A DNA stretch of 64,000 nucleotides from CAVVPY01 sp963750295 (lineage in GTDB: Bacteria > Actinomycetota > Actinomycetes > Mycobacteriales > Jatrophihabitantaceae), in contig CAVVPY010000002.1 in NCBI GenBank assembly GCA_963750295.1, positions 21,906-85,905 of the forward strand. Reading direction: 5' to 3'. The translations under genes and the position numbers were made by a program. How positions within the stretch are numbered: the first letter of the stretch is position 1; each line of letters starts with the position of its first letter. This document shows, in pieces, positions 54,054-63,002 of the stretch. The notes under the pieces were generated by a model. It did no database searches. It saw only the letters and a program-made list of their open reading frames with translations, and was not told the origin of the DNA.

Positions 54054-55493
54054 ATGCCGAAGAGGCGCTTGCGGGACATCGTCGTGTTGTTGCCGGGCAT
54101 CACGGGCAGCGTTTTGCAGAAGGACGGGCGAGACGTGTGGGCCGCGTCCGGGGCGGCAGCGTGGGGGGCGGCGCGGACGCTGGGTGGCGCGCTGCGTGGG
54201 CTGACACTGGGCGACGACGACGCGGAGATCGACGACCTCGGTGACGGGATCACGGCACCACGGCTGATCTCGGCGCCGCACCTCGTGCCGGGACTGCAGA
54301 AGATCGACGGGTACACGGCCGTCGCCCGGATGATCACCGACGGCTTCGTGATCGAGTCCAAGCCTGGTCACCCGTCCAACTTCATCGAGTTCCCCTACGA
54401 CTGGCGGCGGGACAACCGGGTCTCGGCGCGCGCGCTGCAGCGAACGGTCCGCGACCACCTCGGCCGGTGGCGCGAGTACAGCGGCGCGGCCGACGCGCGG
54501 GTCATCCTCGTGGCACACAGCATGGGTGGCCTGGTGGCGCGCTACTACCTCGAGGTGCTGGAGGGGTGGCAGGACTGTCGGGCGCTGATCACGTTCGGTA
54601 CGCCGTACCGCGGCTCGCTCAACGCCATCGACTTCCTGGCCAACGGGTACAAGAAGCTCTTCCTGGACCTGACCGAGATGATGCAGTCGTTCACCTCGGT
54701 CTACCAACTGCTTCCGATCTACGCCGCGCTCGGAACGGCAGAGGGGTTTCGCCGGGTCGCCGAGACGCCTGGGCTGCCAGGGATCGACCACACGCGGGCC
54801 GCGGCGGCATTGGCCTTTCATCGTGAGATCGAGTCAGCGGTCACGCGGCATCAGGCCGACGACGCCTACCGCGATCACGGCTATCGCGTTCTTCCGGTGA
54901 TCGGCACTCGACAGGACACCCGCCAGTCCGCCGTGCTGCGCGACGGGCGGGTCGCGATCAGCAGTGAGTTGCCGGACGGCGTCGACGAGGCGCTCGGCGA
55001 TGGCGACGGCACGGTGCCGCGACTGTCCGCGATCCCGATCGAACTGTCGGACGAGTACCGCGACACCTTCGTCGCAGAGCGGCACGCCACGCTGCACTGC
55101 AACCCCGCCGTTCTCGTGGACCTGCGCGGCCGGTTGGAGCAGATGCAGGTGAGCGGGCTCGGCGCGATCAGGGGGCCGGAGATCGACGAGGACGCGCCGC
55201 AGCGGCCCGCGATCTCCATTCAGCTCGACGATCTGTATGTGCCGGACGAGCCGGTGACGATCCACGCGCGGCTGGTGAATCTCGACCCGCACAGCGAGCC
55301 GCTCGAGGTGCGGATCGCCGCGGCCGACCCGGCCGTGGCCCCCGCTTCCGTGTGCGCGATGCGACCGGACGGCGACGGATGGGTTGCCGAGATCCCCGGG
55401 CTGCCGCCGGCCGTCTACCGGGTGACGGTCGGCCCCGTCGCCCAGCGCCTGTCACCAGCGCCCGTGCACGACCTGGTCGAAGTCGCCGGATGA
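54054..55493 (+). CDS. LCAT-like lipase/acyltransferase
   Basis: 479 residues from ATG 54054 (GTG 54006 would add 16). Alpha/beta hydrolase of the lecithin:cholesterol acyltransferase family: DIVVLLPGITGSVLQKDG (oxyanion and N-terminal motif), FIEFPYDWRRDNR, VILVAHSMGGLVARYYLEVL (Ser156), ALITFGTPYRGSLNAID, DGDGTVPRLSA (Asp) and ERHATLHCNP (His). The last 100 residues form an Ig-like beta domain (ISIQLDDLYVPDEPVTIHARL). No signal peptide, so it should act inside the cell, unusual for this family. Coupled by ATGA to the STAND gene. Confidence 0.85.
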   Translation: MPKRRLRDIVVLLPGITGSVLQKDGRDVWAASGAAAWGAARTLGGALRGLTLGDDDAEIDDLGDGITAPRLISAPHLVPGLQKIDGYTAVARMITDGFVIESKPGHPSNFIEFPYDWRRDNRVSARALQRTVRDHLGRWREYSGAADARVILVAHSMGGLVARYYLEVLEGWQDCRALITFGTPYRGSLNAIDFLANGYKKLFLDLTEMMQSFTSVYQLLPIYAALGTAEGFRRVAETPGLPGIDHTRAAAALAFHREIESAVTRHQADDAYRDHGYRVLPVIGTRQDTRQSAVLRDGRVAISSELPDGVDEALGDGDGTVPRLSAIPIELSDEYRDTFVAERHATLHCNPAVLVDLRGRLEQMQVSGLGAIRGPEIDEDAPQRPAISIQLDDLYVPDEPVTIHARLVNLDPHSEPLEVRIAAADPAVAPASVCAMRPDGDGWVAEIPGLPPAVYRVTVGPVAQRLSPAPVHDLVEVAG

Positions 55494-58375
55494 CCTGGCC
55501 GCCCTGGTCACGCTTCGACGCGAGCGGGCTGGCTCGGTACGTGACACCCGACGCGCGCAAGTGGTTGACGCTCAACATCCGGCCCTTCGACGCAGGTGAG
55601 ACCCGTGAGGGACGGTTGCGCGTCATACGCGCGATCTACGAGTCGTTGGCACAGCTAGACATCCGCTACGCGCTCGAGGAGTACCACCCGTCCGAGGTCG
55701 TCCAGCAGATCCGCGAGCCGGCGGACGTGTTGCGCAGTCCGCACGAGGGCACGTGCCTCGACCTGGCCGCGTTGTTCTGTGGGCTAGCACTCGGCAACGA
55801 GTTGCTGCCTGTGCTCGTCGTGCTCCGCGGTCATGCGCTGGCGCTGGTCTCGCTCGAGCAAGGGCTGCGCGAGTGGGACGGCTACCGACCCGAGCGCGAA
55901 TGGTTCGCCAGCGGGCCGATCAACGACACCGACCGCTTCGCCGACGTCGTGGGGCTCGTCGATGCCGGGCAGTACGTCGCGGTCGAGTGCACGGGATTCG
56001 CCGGCAGTGATCGGCTAGCCGCAATGGCGTCCGCGTCATTCCCCGAGACCGTCGGACGGGCGGAGGGGCAACTCCCGTTCGACCGGGCGATGCAGGCGGG
56101 CCGCGAGCAGCTGACCTTGACCGAGCGACCGCTCGAATTCGCCCTGGACGTCGCGTTGACGCAGCTGGGGCAGAGTTTCGTTCCCTACTCGAGTTCGGCG
56201 AACCGCGGCCTCGAGCTGCCGATCCCGCGCGAGGCACCGCCCGGGCCGAGCGTCCTCGTCGCTCGTGAACCTCAGCTGCACGCCGTCAGGAACGCGATCA
56301 GCGGCGACGATCCGGTGACCGCGGTGCACGGGATGGCGGGCGTCGGCAAGAGTGCGCTCGCGCAAGCGGCGGTTCTCGACCCACAGATCGAGGCGTCGTT
56401 CCCGGACGGCACGTTCTGGTTCGACCTGCGGGCCATCGATGCGATGAACGCGTTGGAGCACATCGCGCTGGCGTTCGGGTACTCGGTCGCCGAGCACGTC
56501 GTCCTCGCATCGCGGGCCGCGCAAGTCCGCTCGTTCGTGCGCGAGAAGGCATTGCTTGTCGTACTCGACGGCGTCTGGGATCGAGCCACCGTCGATCAGC
56601 TGCGACCGACCGGTCCCCGGTCGCGAGTGCTCGTCACGACGATCGACGGTGGGCTGGCTGACAGCGTGGGTGGCGCGATCTACCTTCCACCACTGGATGA
56701 TGACGACGCGAAGCAGTTGCTGGAGTCCCTGATCGACGCGGAGCTCTCGCAGGCGGACCGGCGCCGGCTACGAGACGCGCTGCCGTTGTTCGGCGGGCTC
56801 CCGCTCGCGCTCGAACTCGCCGCCAAGTGCATCAAACGGGACCTGCGCACCGGCCGTGCCACCGTTGCGGACTTTGTCGCCACCCTGGACCGCGAAACGA
56901 CGAGGCTCAGTATGGGGACGGCGGACACCTGCGTCCGCGCGACGTTCGAGTCGACGTATCGCTATGCCCTGGACGACAGGCGACGGGACCTGTTCGCGCG
57001 GCTCGGTGCGTTCCGCGCCGGACCGCTCGACCTCGGGGCGATCGCGTCCGCCTGGGAGGTCGACTCCGACGAGGCGACCGAGCACCTGCGAGAGCTCGTG
57101 GATCTTTCACTCGTCGAGGAGTTGCGGCGTTCCATGTTCCGCTTTCCGCCGCTGTTGCGTGACTACGCGACGAAGCTGTTCGCGGACTTGCCCGCCTCCG
57201 AACAAGTTGGCGTGCACGAGCGAGCAGCCGGTTTCTACCGGAGCTGGATCGACACCTTCGAGGAGAATCAGCAGCAACAGACCGTCTGTTGGTACCGCTT
57301 CGAACGTCCCGAGTGGCAGGAACGCAAAGTGCGCCTGCTGTTCCACCTGTCCCAGCTGCCCGGTCGCTACGCCGCTCGTGTCGGCTTCGCTCGCCTGTAC
57401 TTCGATGCCTTCTGGTGGTGGGGGTCCTACGTCCGATTCGAGTACTGCGAGCAGTTGCTGGCCGAGTGGGGCCGCAACCACCCGGACCCGGACGACCGCC
57501 GGTGGTACGACGTGCTGGCGCAGTTCGCCCACTCGTATCCGATCGGTGCCGACAAGAGATCGCAGGGAGACTGGGCGGGTGTCGAGGCATCCCTGACCGC
57601 CCTTCGCGCGCTCGCCGGAATCGATCAGCCACCGGACGCGAGCGTCGGCGACGAGCCGCGCCGGCTGTGGGCTGTCACCGGCCTCTTCCTGGCGCAGGCG
57701 GCCCGTTTCATGGACCGCGCCGACGACGCAGACACGACCTACACGCAAGCGATCGACGTCCTGCTCCTTCGGGCCGAATACTGGGACGCGGTCTGGGCGC
57801 TGTTCGACCAGGCGGACATGCTCGTCGAACAGAGCAACTACGACGCAGCCGAGGCAGCGTGGCAACGCTCGCTCGCCGTGTGCGCCGAGCACCGGATGGT
57901 GGACACCGAACTGCGGGCGAACCTCTATCGGATCGAGGCCGACATCGCCTGGGCGCGCGGCGCCCTCGCGGATGCGTTCGATCGTTATGCGCGTGCGGTG
58001 TTCTACGCCTACCGCTTCCAGGCAACGCCGCACCCGCCGGACGTCTACACGTTGACGTTCTACCGGGAGATGCTCGGCTGCACGCGCTCGCGGTTCGCCG
58101 AACTCCTCGCGACCGATCGCCGCGCAGACGTGCAGGCATTCGTCGACACGATCCGAGGCGTCTGGTCGGCACCTGGCGCCGGGGACGGGTTGTCAGCCGT
58201 ACCGGACCTGGCAGACGCCGAGGTCATCGTCAGCAACCTGTTCCCTGCCGAGCCGCAGGAACGCAAGCTGACAGCCCGCAGCGTGAGGTACGCGAAGGAA
58301 TTCGCCGCAACTGTCGCCGAACAGACCGACCGGTCGGCCGCCGCGCTGGACGCGCAAGCATGGAACGGCGATTGA
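55490..58375 (+). CDS. STAND (NB-ARC) ATPase with N-terminal transglutaminase/papain-like domain and C-terminal TPRs
   Basis: 961 residues. N-terminal domain (1-230): GTCLDLAALFCGLALGNELL (Cys near 88), VVLRGHALALV (His near 115) and VAVECTGF fit the papain/transglutaminase-like protease fold. ATPase core (about 255-560): VTAVHGMAGVGKSALAQAAV (Walker A, 281-290), ALLVVLDGVWD (Walker B, about 357), VLVTTIDGG (sensor) and LFGGLPLALEL (GxP). The winged helix then reads LFARLGAFRAGPLDL. C-terminal region (590-930) shows TPR-like helical pairs (AAEAAWQRSLAVCAE). The plan is that of NLR-like defence and signalling proteins: sensor repeats, switch ATPase, effector head. It overlaps the lipase gene by 4 nt. 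Confidence 0.82.
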   Translation: MTWPPWSRFDASGLARYVTPDARKWLTLNIRPFDAGETREGRLRVIRAIYESLAQLDIRYALEEYHPSEVVQQIREPADVLRSPHEGTCLDLAALFCGLALGNELLPVLVVLRGHALALVSLEQGLREWDGYRPEREWFASGPINDTDRFADVVGLVDAGQYVAVECTGFAGSDRLAAMASASFPETVGRAEGQLPFDRAMQAGREQLTLTERPLEFALDVALTQLGQSFVPYSSSANRGLELPIPREAPPGPSVLVAREPQLHAVRNAISGDDPVTAVHGMAGVGKSALAQAAVLDPQIEASFPDGTFWFDLRAIDAMNALEHIALAFGYSVAEHVVLASRAAQVRSFVREKALLVVLDGVWDRATVDQLRPTGPRSRVLVTTIDGGLADSVGGAIYLPPLDDDDAKQLLESLIDAELSQADRRRLRDALPLFGGLPLALELAAKCIKRDLRTGRATVADFVATLDRETTRLSMGTADTCVRATFESTYRYALDDRRRDLFARLGAFRAGPLDLGAIASAWEVDSDEATEHLRELVDLSLVEELRRSMFRFPPLLRDYATKLFADLPASEQVGVHERAAGFYRSWIDTFEENQQQQTVCWYRFERPEWQERKVRLLFHLSQLPGRYAARVGFARLYFDAFWWWGSYVRFEYCEQLLAEWGRNHPDPDDRRWYDVLAQFAHSYPIGADKRSQGDWAGVEASLTALRALAGIDQPPDASVGDEPRRLWAVTGLFLAQAARFMDRADDADTTYTQAIDVLLLRAEYWDAVWALFDQADMLVEQSNYDAAEAAWQRSLAVCAEHRMVDTELRANLYRIEADIAWARGALADAFDRYARAVFYAYRFQATPHPPDVYTLTFYREMLGCTRSRFAELLATDRRADVQAFVDTIRGVWSAPGAGDGLSAVPDLADAEVIVSNLFPAEPQERKLTARSVRYAKEFAATVAEQTDRSAAALDAQAWNGD

Positions 58376-58376
58376 G

Positions 58377-58395
58377 CCCGCGAACGGTTTGCGGG
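58377..58395. terminator. Short hairpin between STAND gene and xylB
   Basis: CCCGCGAA and TTTGCGGG form an 8-bp stem (one G-U) with a 3-nt loop right after the STAND stop and 29 nt before the convergent xylB stop. Confidence 0.5.
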
Positions 58396-58423
58396 TTCCG
58401 GGCACCGAGGTCCGGGCGCGCGG

Positions 58424-59824
58424 CTACCGTCGCGGCGCGGTCATCTTGCGCACCTCGGCGAACCGTTCCCGGATCTGGGCTGACGGGGCCGCCTCGAAGC
58501 GAGTCTGCGGTCCGCCCAGCCAGTCGGGTGGCGCGCTCGCGTCCGACAGCACCCACGCTGCTTGGCGAGCTGCGCCGAGCGCGACGTACTCGCCGGGTTC
58601 GGGGACGCTCACGGGCACGGCAAGGATCGAGGGTGCAATGCGACGCAGCGCGTCCGAGCGGGCCCCGCCGCCGACCATGAGCACCCGGCGCACGTCGATG
58701 CCGGCGCCGCGCAAGGCGTCGAGGCCGTCCGCCAGGCCGCACAGCAAACCCTCGATCGCAGCGCGGGCGAAGTGCGCCGGCGTGGTGTTGCCGAGGTGCA
58801 GGCCGTGCAGCGCCCCGCTGGCATCCGGACGGTTCGGTGTGCGCTCACCCTCGAGGTAGGGCACGAGGACGAGGCCGTCGCAACCGGCCGGTGCGGTGAG
58901 GGCGAGCGTCGAGAGGTCGTCGAGCGAGACACCGAGAACGCGCGCGGTCGCGTCGAGTACCCGGGCCGCGTTGAGCGTGCACACGAGCGGCAGGAACGAT
59001 CCGGTGGCATCGGCGAACCCGGCGATGATGCCCGTGGCGTCCGCGGTGGGTGTCGTGCTGACCGCGGCCACGACGCCGGACGTCCCGATCGAGACGACGA
59101 CGTCCCCGATCGAGGCGCCGAGCCCGAGCGCGGCGGCAGCGTTGTCGCCGCTTCCCGGACCGATGAGACAACCGTCCGCGGTCGTGCCGGCCGCCTGGAT
59201 CGGCGCGAGAACGGCCGGCAGGTGCGGCGTGCGACCGAACGCGAGCTCGAGCAGATCAGGGCGATACGCCTCGTCCGCGGGGGACCAGTAGCCGGTACCG
59301 CTGGCATCGCCGCGATCGGTGGTCAGCGCACTGAGACCCGTCTCGGCCTTCATCCGCCAAGTGAGCCAGTCGTGCGGGAGGCACACCGCTTCGGTGCGGG
59401 CCGCGTTGGCCGGCTCGTGCTCGCGCAGCCAGCGCAACTTGGTGATCGTGAACGATGCGACCGGCACCGAGCCGACGGCGTCCGCCCAGCCCGCAGCGCC
59501 GCCCGGCAATTCGGTGAGCAGGTCGGTGGCCGCTTGCGCCGAGCGCGTGTCGTTCCAGAGCAGGGCGTCTCGCACGACCTCGCCGGATTCGTCGAGGCAC
59601 ACCATGCCGTGTTGCTGACCGCCGACCGCGATGGCGTCGACTTCGTCGAGCCCACCGGATTGGGCGATGGCTGCCTGCATCGCCGTCCACCACCGTTCGG
59701 GGTGGACCTCGGTGCCGGACGGGTGCACGGCCGCACCGGATCGGATGATCGCGCCGGAGTCCGCGTCGCACACGACGACCTTGCACGACTGGGTCGAGGA
59801 GTCGATACCGGCAACGAGAGTCAT
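58424..59824 (-). CDS. xylB: Xylulokinase
   Basis: Phosphorylates D-xylulose in sugar and sugar-alcohol breakdown. FGGY kinase, 466 residues from ATG 59824: AGIDSSTQSCKVVVCDADSG (phosphate 1), AVGGQQHGMVCLDE (the QQHG motif of xylulokinases), LPHDWLTWRM, TDRGDASGTGYW, GSGDNAAAALGLG (adenosine region) and LMVGGGARSDALRRIAP. Intact. Start overlaps the stop of a LacI-type HTH fragment. With the divergent alditol oxidase it suggests use of xylitol or a related polyol. Confidence 0.93.
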   Translation of the reverse strand: MTLVAGIDSSTQSCKVVVCDADSGAIIRSGAAVHPSGTEVHPERWWTAMQAAIAQSGGLDEVDAIAVGGQQHGMVCLDESGEVVRDALLWNDTRSAQAATDLLTELPGGAAGWADAVGSVPVASFTITKLRWLREHEPANAARTEAVCLPHDWLTWRMKAETGLSALTTDRGDASGTGYWSPADEAYRPDLLELAFGRTPHLPAVLAPIQAAGTTADGCLIGPGSGDNAAAALGLGASIGDVVVSIGTSGVVAAVSTTPTADATGIIAGFADATGSFLPLVCTLNAARVLDATARVLGVSLDDLSTLALTAPAGCDGLVLVPYLEGERTPNRPDASGALHGLHLGNTTPAHFARAAIEGLLCGLADGLDALRGAGIDVRRVLMVGGGARSDALRRIAPSILAVPVSVPEPGEYVALGAARQAAWVLSDASAPPDWLGGPQTRFEAAPSAQIRERFAEVRKMTAPRR

Positions 59825-60018
59825 CGTTGTTGCTCCGCTGCCCGAGCCGCGCCGCGTCGAGACCGCGCGCGGCACGGCCCGGTGGTGCCGTGATTGCGTA
59901 GGCTCTGTCCGGCCAGGATCGCTTCGTAGCCCAGCTGTTCGCTGATGTGTTGCATCGGCGAGGTGGTGGCAGCTGCGACACCGCAGCGGTCGTTGATCAC
60001 CTTCGAGACCGTCGCCAT
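59821..60018 (-). pseudogene. Truncated LacI-type repressor (HTH only)
   Basis: 65 residues: MATVSKVINDRCGVAAATTS, then MQHISEQLGYEAILAGQSLR is a LacI DNA-binding head and hinge; the sugar-binding domain is absent and replaced by an Arg-rich tail ending at xylB. The first HTH helix also seems shortened (the usual start before ATVSKV is missing). Either a large internal deletion joined the head to xylB, or the short protein is still made. An operator lies 8 nt upstream. Confidence 0.65.
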
Positions 60019-60025
60019 GGTGAAA

Positions 60026-60039
60026 CGTTATCGACAACG
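60026..60039. promoter_or_regulatory. LacI-type operator between xylB and alditol oxidase genes
   Basis: CGTTATCGACAACG is a palindrome at 12 of 14 positions with a central CG, the form bound by LacI-family sugar regulators. It sits in the 56-nt gap between the divergent starts and could control both. Confidence 0.6.
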
Positions 60040-60074
60040 ATTGATATGCCGCTGACCAGTGATCGGATCGCACC

Positions 60075-61343
60075 GTGACCCTCCCGCTCTCGCCGGGCTC
60101 GAACTGGGCCGGCACCTACCGCTACCGAGCCACCGAGCTGCTCCGTCCGGCCTCGCTCGATCAGGTACGCGAGATCGTCGCCGCGGCCGAGAAGGTGCAC
60201 GTCGTGGGCAGCCGCCACTCGTTCAATGACATCGCCGACACCCCGGGCACGCTCGTCTCGCTGGACGCGCTCGAGCCGGAGTTCGCCGTCGCCGCTGACG
60301 GGCGCAGCGTCAGCGTGTCCGGCGGACCGAGCTACGGCGCGGTCGGTCAGTTCCTGTCATCCCACGGGTTGAGCCTGCGCAACTACGCCTCGCTACCGCA
60401 CGTCTCGGTCGCCGGCGCGATGAGCACGGGCACCCACGGGTCGGGCGACCGCAACGGTTGCCTGGCCACCGATGTCGTGGACTTCGACATCGTCCTCGCG
60501 TCCGGGGAGATCCGCCACTGCTCGCCGGCATCGCTCGGCAGCGATTTCGCCGGCACGGTCGTCAGCCTGGGCGCGCTCGGTGTGATCAGCCGGGTGACGC
60601 TGGCGGTCGTCCCGACCTTCGAGGTTTGCCAGCACGTGTACGAGAACCTGCCGTGGGACGTCTTCGAGACGCAACTCGATGAGATCACCGGCCTTGGCTA
60701 CAGCGTCAGCATGTTCACCGACTTCGGTCCCCGCGGTATCGACCAAGTCTGGGTGAAGCGGCTGGTGGCTGACGGCGCGCCGACTTCCGAGCAGCTCTTC
60801 GGCGCCCGGGCGGCAACCGAGCAACGGCACCCGATCGCCGGGATGGACGCCGTCAACGCGACCGACCAGCTGGGCGTCGCAGGTCCCCCACATGACCGGC
60901 TCCCACACTTCCGGATCGGGTACACGCCGAGCAACGGGGACGAGATCCAGAGCGAATACCTCATCGCTCGTGTCGACGCCCGGGCCGCCGTCAGCGCATT
61001 GCGAACCCTGGCTCCCCGGCTGGCGCCGCTGCTGCGCGTCGCGGAGATCCGGACCGTTGCGGCGGACGATCTGTGGCTGAGTCCGAGCAGGGGACGTGAC
61101 ACCGTGGGGCTGCACTTCACCTGGGTACGGGATCAGGCGGCCGTCCAGGCGATGCTCGTGGAGATCGAAGCGATCCTGGCGCCCTCCGACGCCCGACCGC
61201 ACTGGGGAAAGCTGTTCGTCGCCGACGCCGAGGCGCTGCGCATCAGTTACCCGCTGCTGACCCGGTTCGGCGAACTGGCGCTCGCCTGGGACCCCGACCG
61301 CAAGTTCGGCAACGACTTCCTCGATCGCTACCTTCCGGCCTGA
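60075..61343 (+). CDS. Alditol oxidase (FAD, xylitol-oxidase type)
   Basis: Oxidises polyols such as xylitol or sorbitol at C1 to the aldose, giving H2O2. 422 residues, FAD-binding PCMH fold with C-terminal ALO domain. KVHVVGSRHSFNDIADT is the flavin-attachment segment with the His; AGAMSTGTHGSGDRNGCLAT and SLGALGVISRVTLAVVPTF follow; the C-terminal PHWGKLF is diagnostic. Similar in plan to Streptomyces AldO. GTG 60075. Divergent from xylB, so a polyol to aldose to xylulose-5-P route is plausible; the isomerase step is not in the window. Confidence 0.88.
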   Translation: MTLPLSPGSNWAGTYRYRATELLRPASLDQVREIVAAAEKVHVVGSRHSFNDIADTPGTLVSLDALEPEFAVAADGRSVSVSGGPSYGAVGQFLSSHGLSLRNYASLPHVSVAGAMSTGTHGSGDRNGCLATDVVDFDIVLASGEIRHCSPASLGSDFAGTVVSLGALGVISRVTLAVVPTFEVCQHVYENLPWDVFETQLDEITGLGYSVSMFTDFGPRGIDQVWVKRLVADGAPTSEQLFGARAATEQRHPIAGMDAVNATDQLGVAGPPHDRLPHFRIGYTPSNGDEIQSEYLIARVDARAAVSALRTLAPRLAPLLRVAEIRTVAADDLWLSPSRGRDTVGLHFTWVRDQAAVQAMLVEIEAILAPSDARPHWGKLFVADAEALRISYPLLTRFGELALAWDPDRKFGNDFLDRYLPA

Positions 61344-61473
61344 TCACAAGGCCCGGCGGTTGCTCGACGACGCCCTGGAGCACACCTGGCAGCGGGAACT
61401 CGGACTCCCGGCCTAACTCTCTGCCGATGACGGCCGCCTCACCCCCCACCGGCTGTGTCCAACCGTGCATCGA

Positions 61474-62357
61474 TCAGGCCGGACGATCAGCCGAGCCCCT
61501 GTAGTGGGCGGCGATGTCGTCGCTGGTTGTCAGCCAGATGCCCTCGTGACCGGAGATGTGGTCAAGTGCCTGCTCGAGGTAGCGGTAGCGGGACGGCTGC
61601 CCGATGACGAAGGGGTGCAGTGCGAGCGCTATGACCCGACCGTTGCCGTCGGCATCGTCGTACAGCTTGTCGAGCTGATCCTTGACCAGCCGGACGAAGT
61701 CCGGCCCGGTGAACCCGTTGAGCAGGAACGCGCCGAGATCGTTGAGCTCGACCGAGTACGGGACGCTGAGCATTCCCGGCACGTTCAGTTCGAAGGGTTG
61801 ATCGTCGCTGGTCCAGTCGAGCAGGTACTCAGGCCGAGTTCGGCGAGCAGTGCCGGGGTGCGCAGGGTCTCGGTCAGGGCCGGACCCATCCAGCCTTGGG
61901 GTCGTCGGCCGGTGCCCCGCTCGATCGTATGGATGATCTCGCGCAACTCGGCCCGCTCGTCGTCCTCGCTGAGATCCGTGTGCATTACGGAGTTGGTTCG
62001 CCCGTGGGCGAGCCAGACCCAGTCCCGCGCGCGTCCCGCTTCGATGATCTGCGGGTACCGCGCGACGACCTCTGAGTTGAGCAGCGCACTCGCCCGAATG
62101 CCATAGCGGTCCAGGCCCTCGATGATCCGCCAGATCCCGACCCGGTCTCCGTAGTCGCGCCACCCGTGGTTGAGCGCGTCCGGAAGCAATTGTGCAGTGG
62201 CCTCGACGAGACTGGCCGACGGCTTGTCGAGGTGGAAGTGCTCGATGTTCAGCCCTACGTAGAAGGCGACACGGGCGCCGTGCGGCCACCGGATCGGCGG
62301 CCGTTCGGTGATCGGACTGTACGGGTAGAGCTCGTTAGGCGAACTCGCGCAGCGCAC
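61474..62357 (-). CDS. Polysaccharide-deacetylase-family hydrolase, one lost base
   Basis: About 294 residues of the NodB-type barrel, close to the PuuE/allantoinase-like branch. N-terminal part: HGARVAFYVGLNIEHFHLD and YGDRVGIWRIIEGLDRYGIRASALLNSEV; middle VWLAHGRTNSVMHTDLSEDDE and GWMGPALTETLRTPALLAEL; then EYLLDWTSDDQPFEL and VIALALHPFVIGQPSRYRYL in another frame. A -1 indel near 61830 (GGCCTG into GAGTAC) explains it. It likely cleaves C-N bonds in ureides or amides rather than chitin. The start region overlaps the 5' end of a divergent MerR gene and is uncertain. Confidence 0.8.
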
Positions 62358-62697
62358 GGGGACCGCCGCGCGGCTGCTGCGGTACTACGAGGAGCAGCAG
62401 CTGATCGCTCCGGGCCGCGAGGCGAACGGCTACCGCGACTACGACGAACGACTTGTCGACCGCGTGCTGCAAATTCGCGGACTGCTCGACGCCGGACTGC
62501 CGACTCGGATCATCAAACAGATCCTGCCCTGCCTGGACGTGCCGGGCGTGCTCGTGTGCCCCACCGAGGCATCACCAGGCTTCGTCCGGGCGTTGGAAGA
62601 TGAACGCGACCGGATGACCCGCCGCGTCGAATACCTCACGAACAACAGGGACGCGATCGACGCCTATCTGGCCGCGTTGCCACGCTCGACCCGCTGA
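62336..62697 (+). CDS. MerR-family regulator with damaged 5' end
   Basis: From about 62336 the frame reads GELAQRTGTAARLLRYYEEQ, then GYRDYDERLVDRVLQIRGLLDAGL, the MerR helix-turn-helix and second helix pair, and ends with a helical dimer arm RDAIDAYLAALPRSTR at 62697. No start codon is available: an in-frame TAG lies just before, and the expected MRxGELxRRTG start is disrupted. Another frame reads VRVELVRRT at the same place, so an indel near 62345 is likely. Length would be about 125 residues. Divergent from the deacetylase. Confidence 0.7.
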
Positions 62698-63002
62698 GCC
62701 GCGGCGGTCGAATGCCGAGGCGGGACGCAAGGCGGATGATCAACATCGGTTCTGGCGGCGGAGCGACGGTGTCGCTCGCCACGGTCATGGGATGCCGGAA
62801 CATTGATGGACCACGGGTGGATAGGTGTGAGCCAGGCGCGGCGATTTGCGTCGATCGGCTGGTAACTGTCCGGATCCGCACGTCCGCGGTTCCGGTGTGT
62901 TAGTCGATGCTCCTCAAGTCGGTGTCTGGTCGGCCGATGTGAGCGACCAACCGACGAGTGCGCCGCCGGAAACTTGTCTTTCCCCGGTCTGGACGGATGG
63001 TC
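62698..63002. other. Gap between MerR and GH16 genes
   Basis: No gene with coding character; the short ORF at 62712-62903 has no recognisable features and no ribosome site. GC is slightly lower around 62780-62850. No clear terminator or riboswitch was seen. Confidence 0.4.

Noticed and set aside
53454..54821. Minus-strand frame spanning the patatin and lipase starts
   Set aside because: It crosses two well-supported divergent genes and their promoter region; no recognisable protein features.
61344..61416. Coding-like text after alditol oxidase (HKARRLLDDALEHTWQREL)
   Set aside because: Only about 24 codons without a start; could be a remnant, but no family could be assigned.
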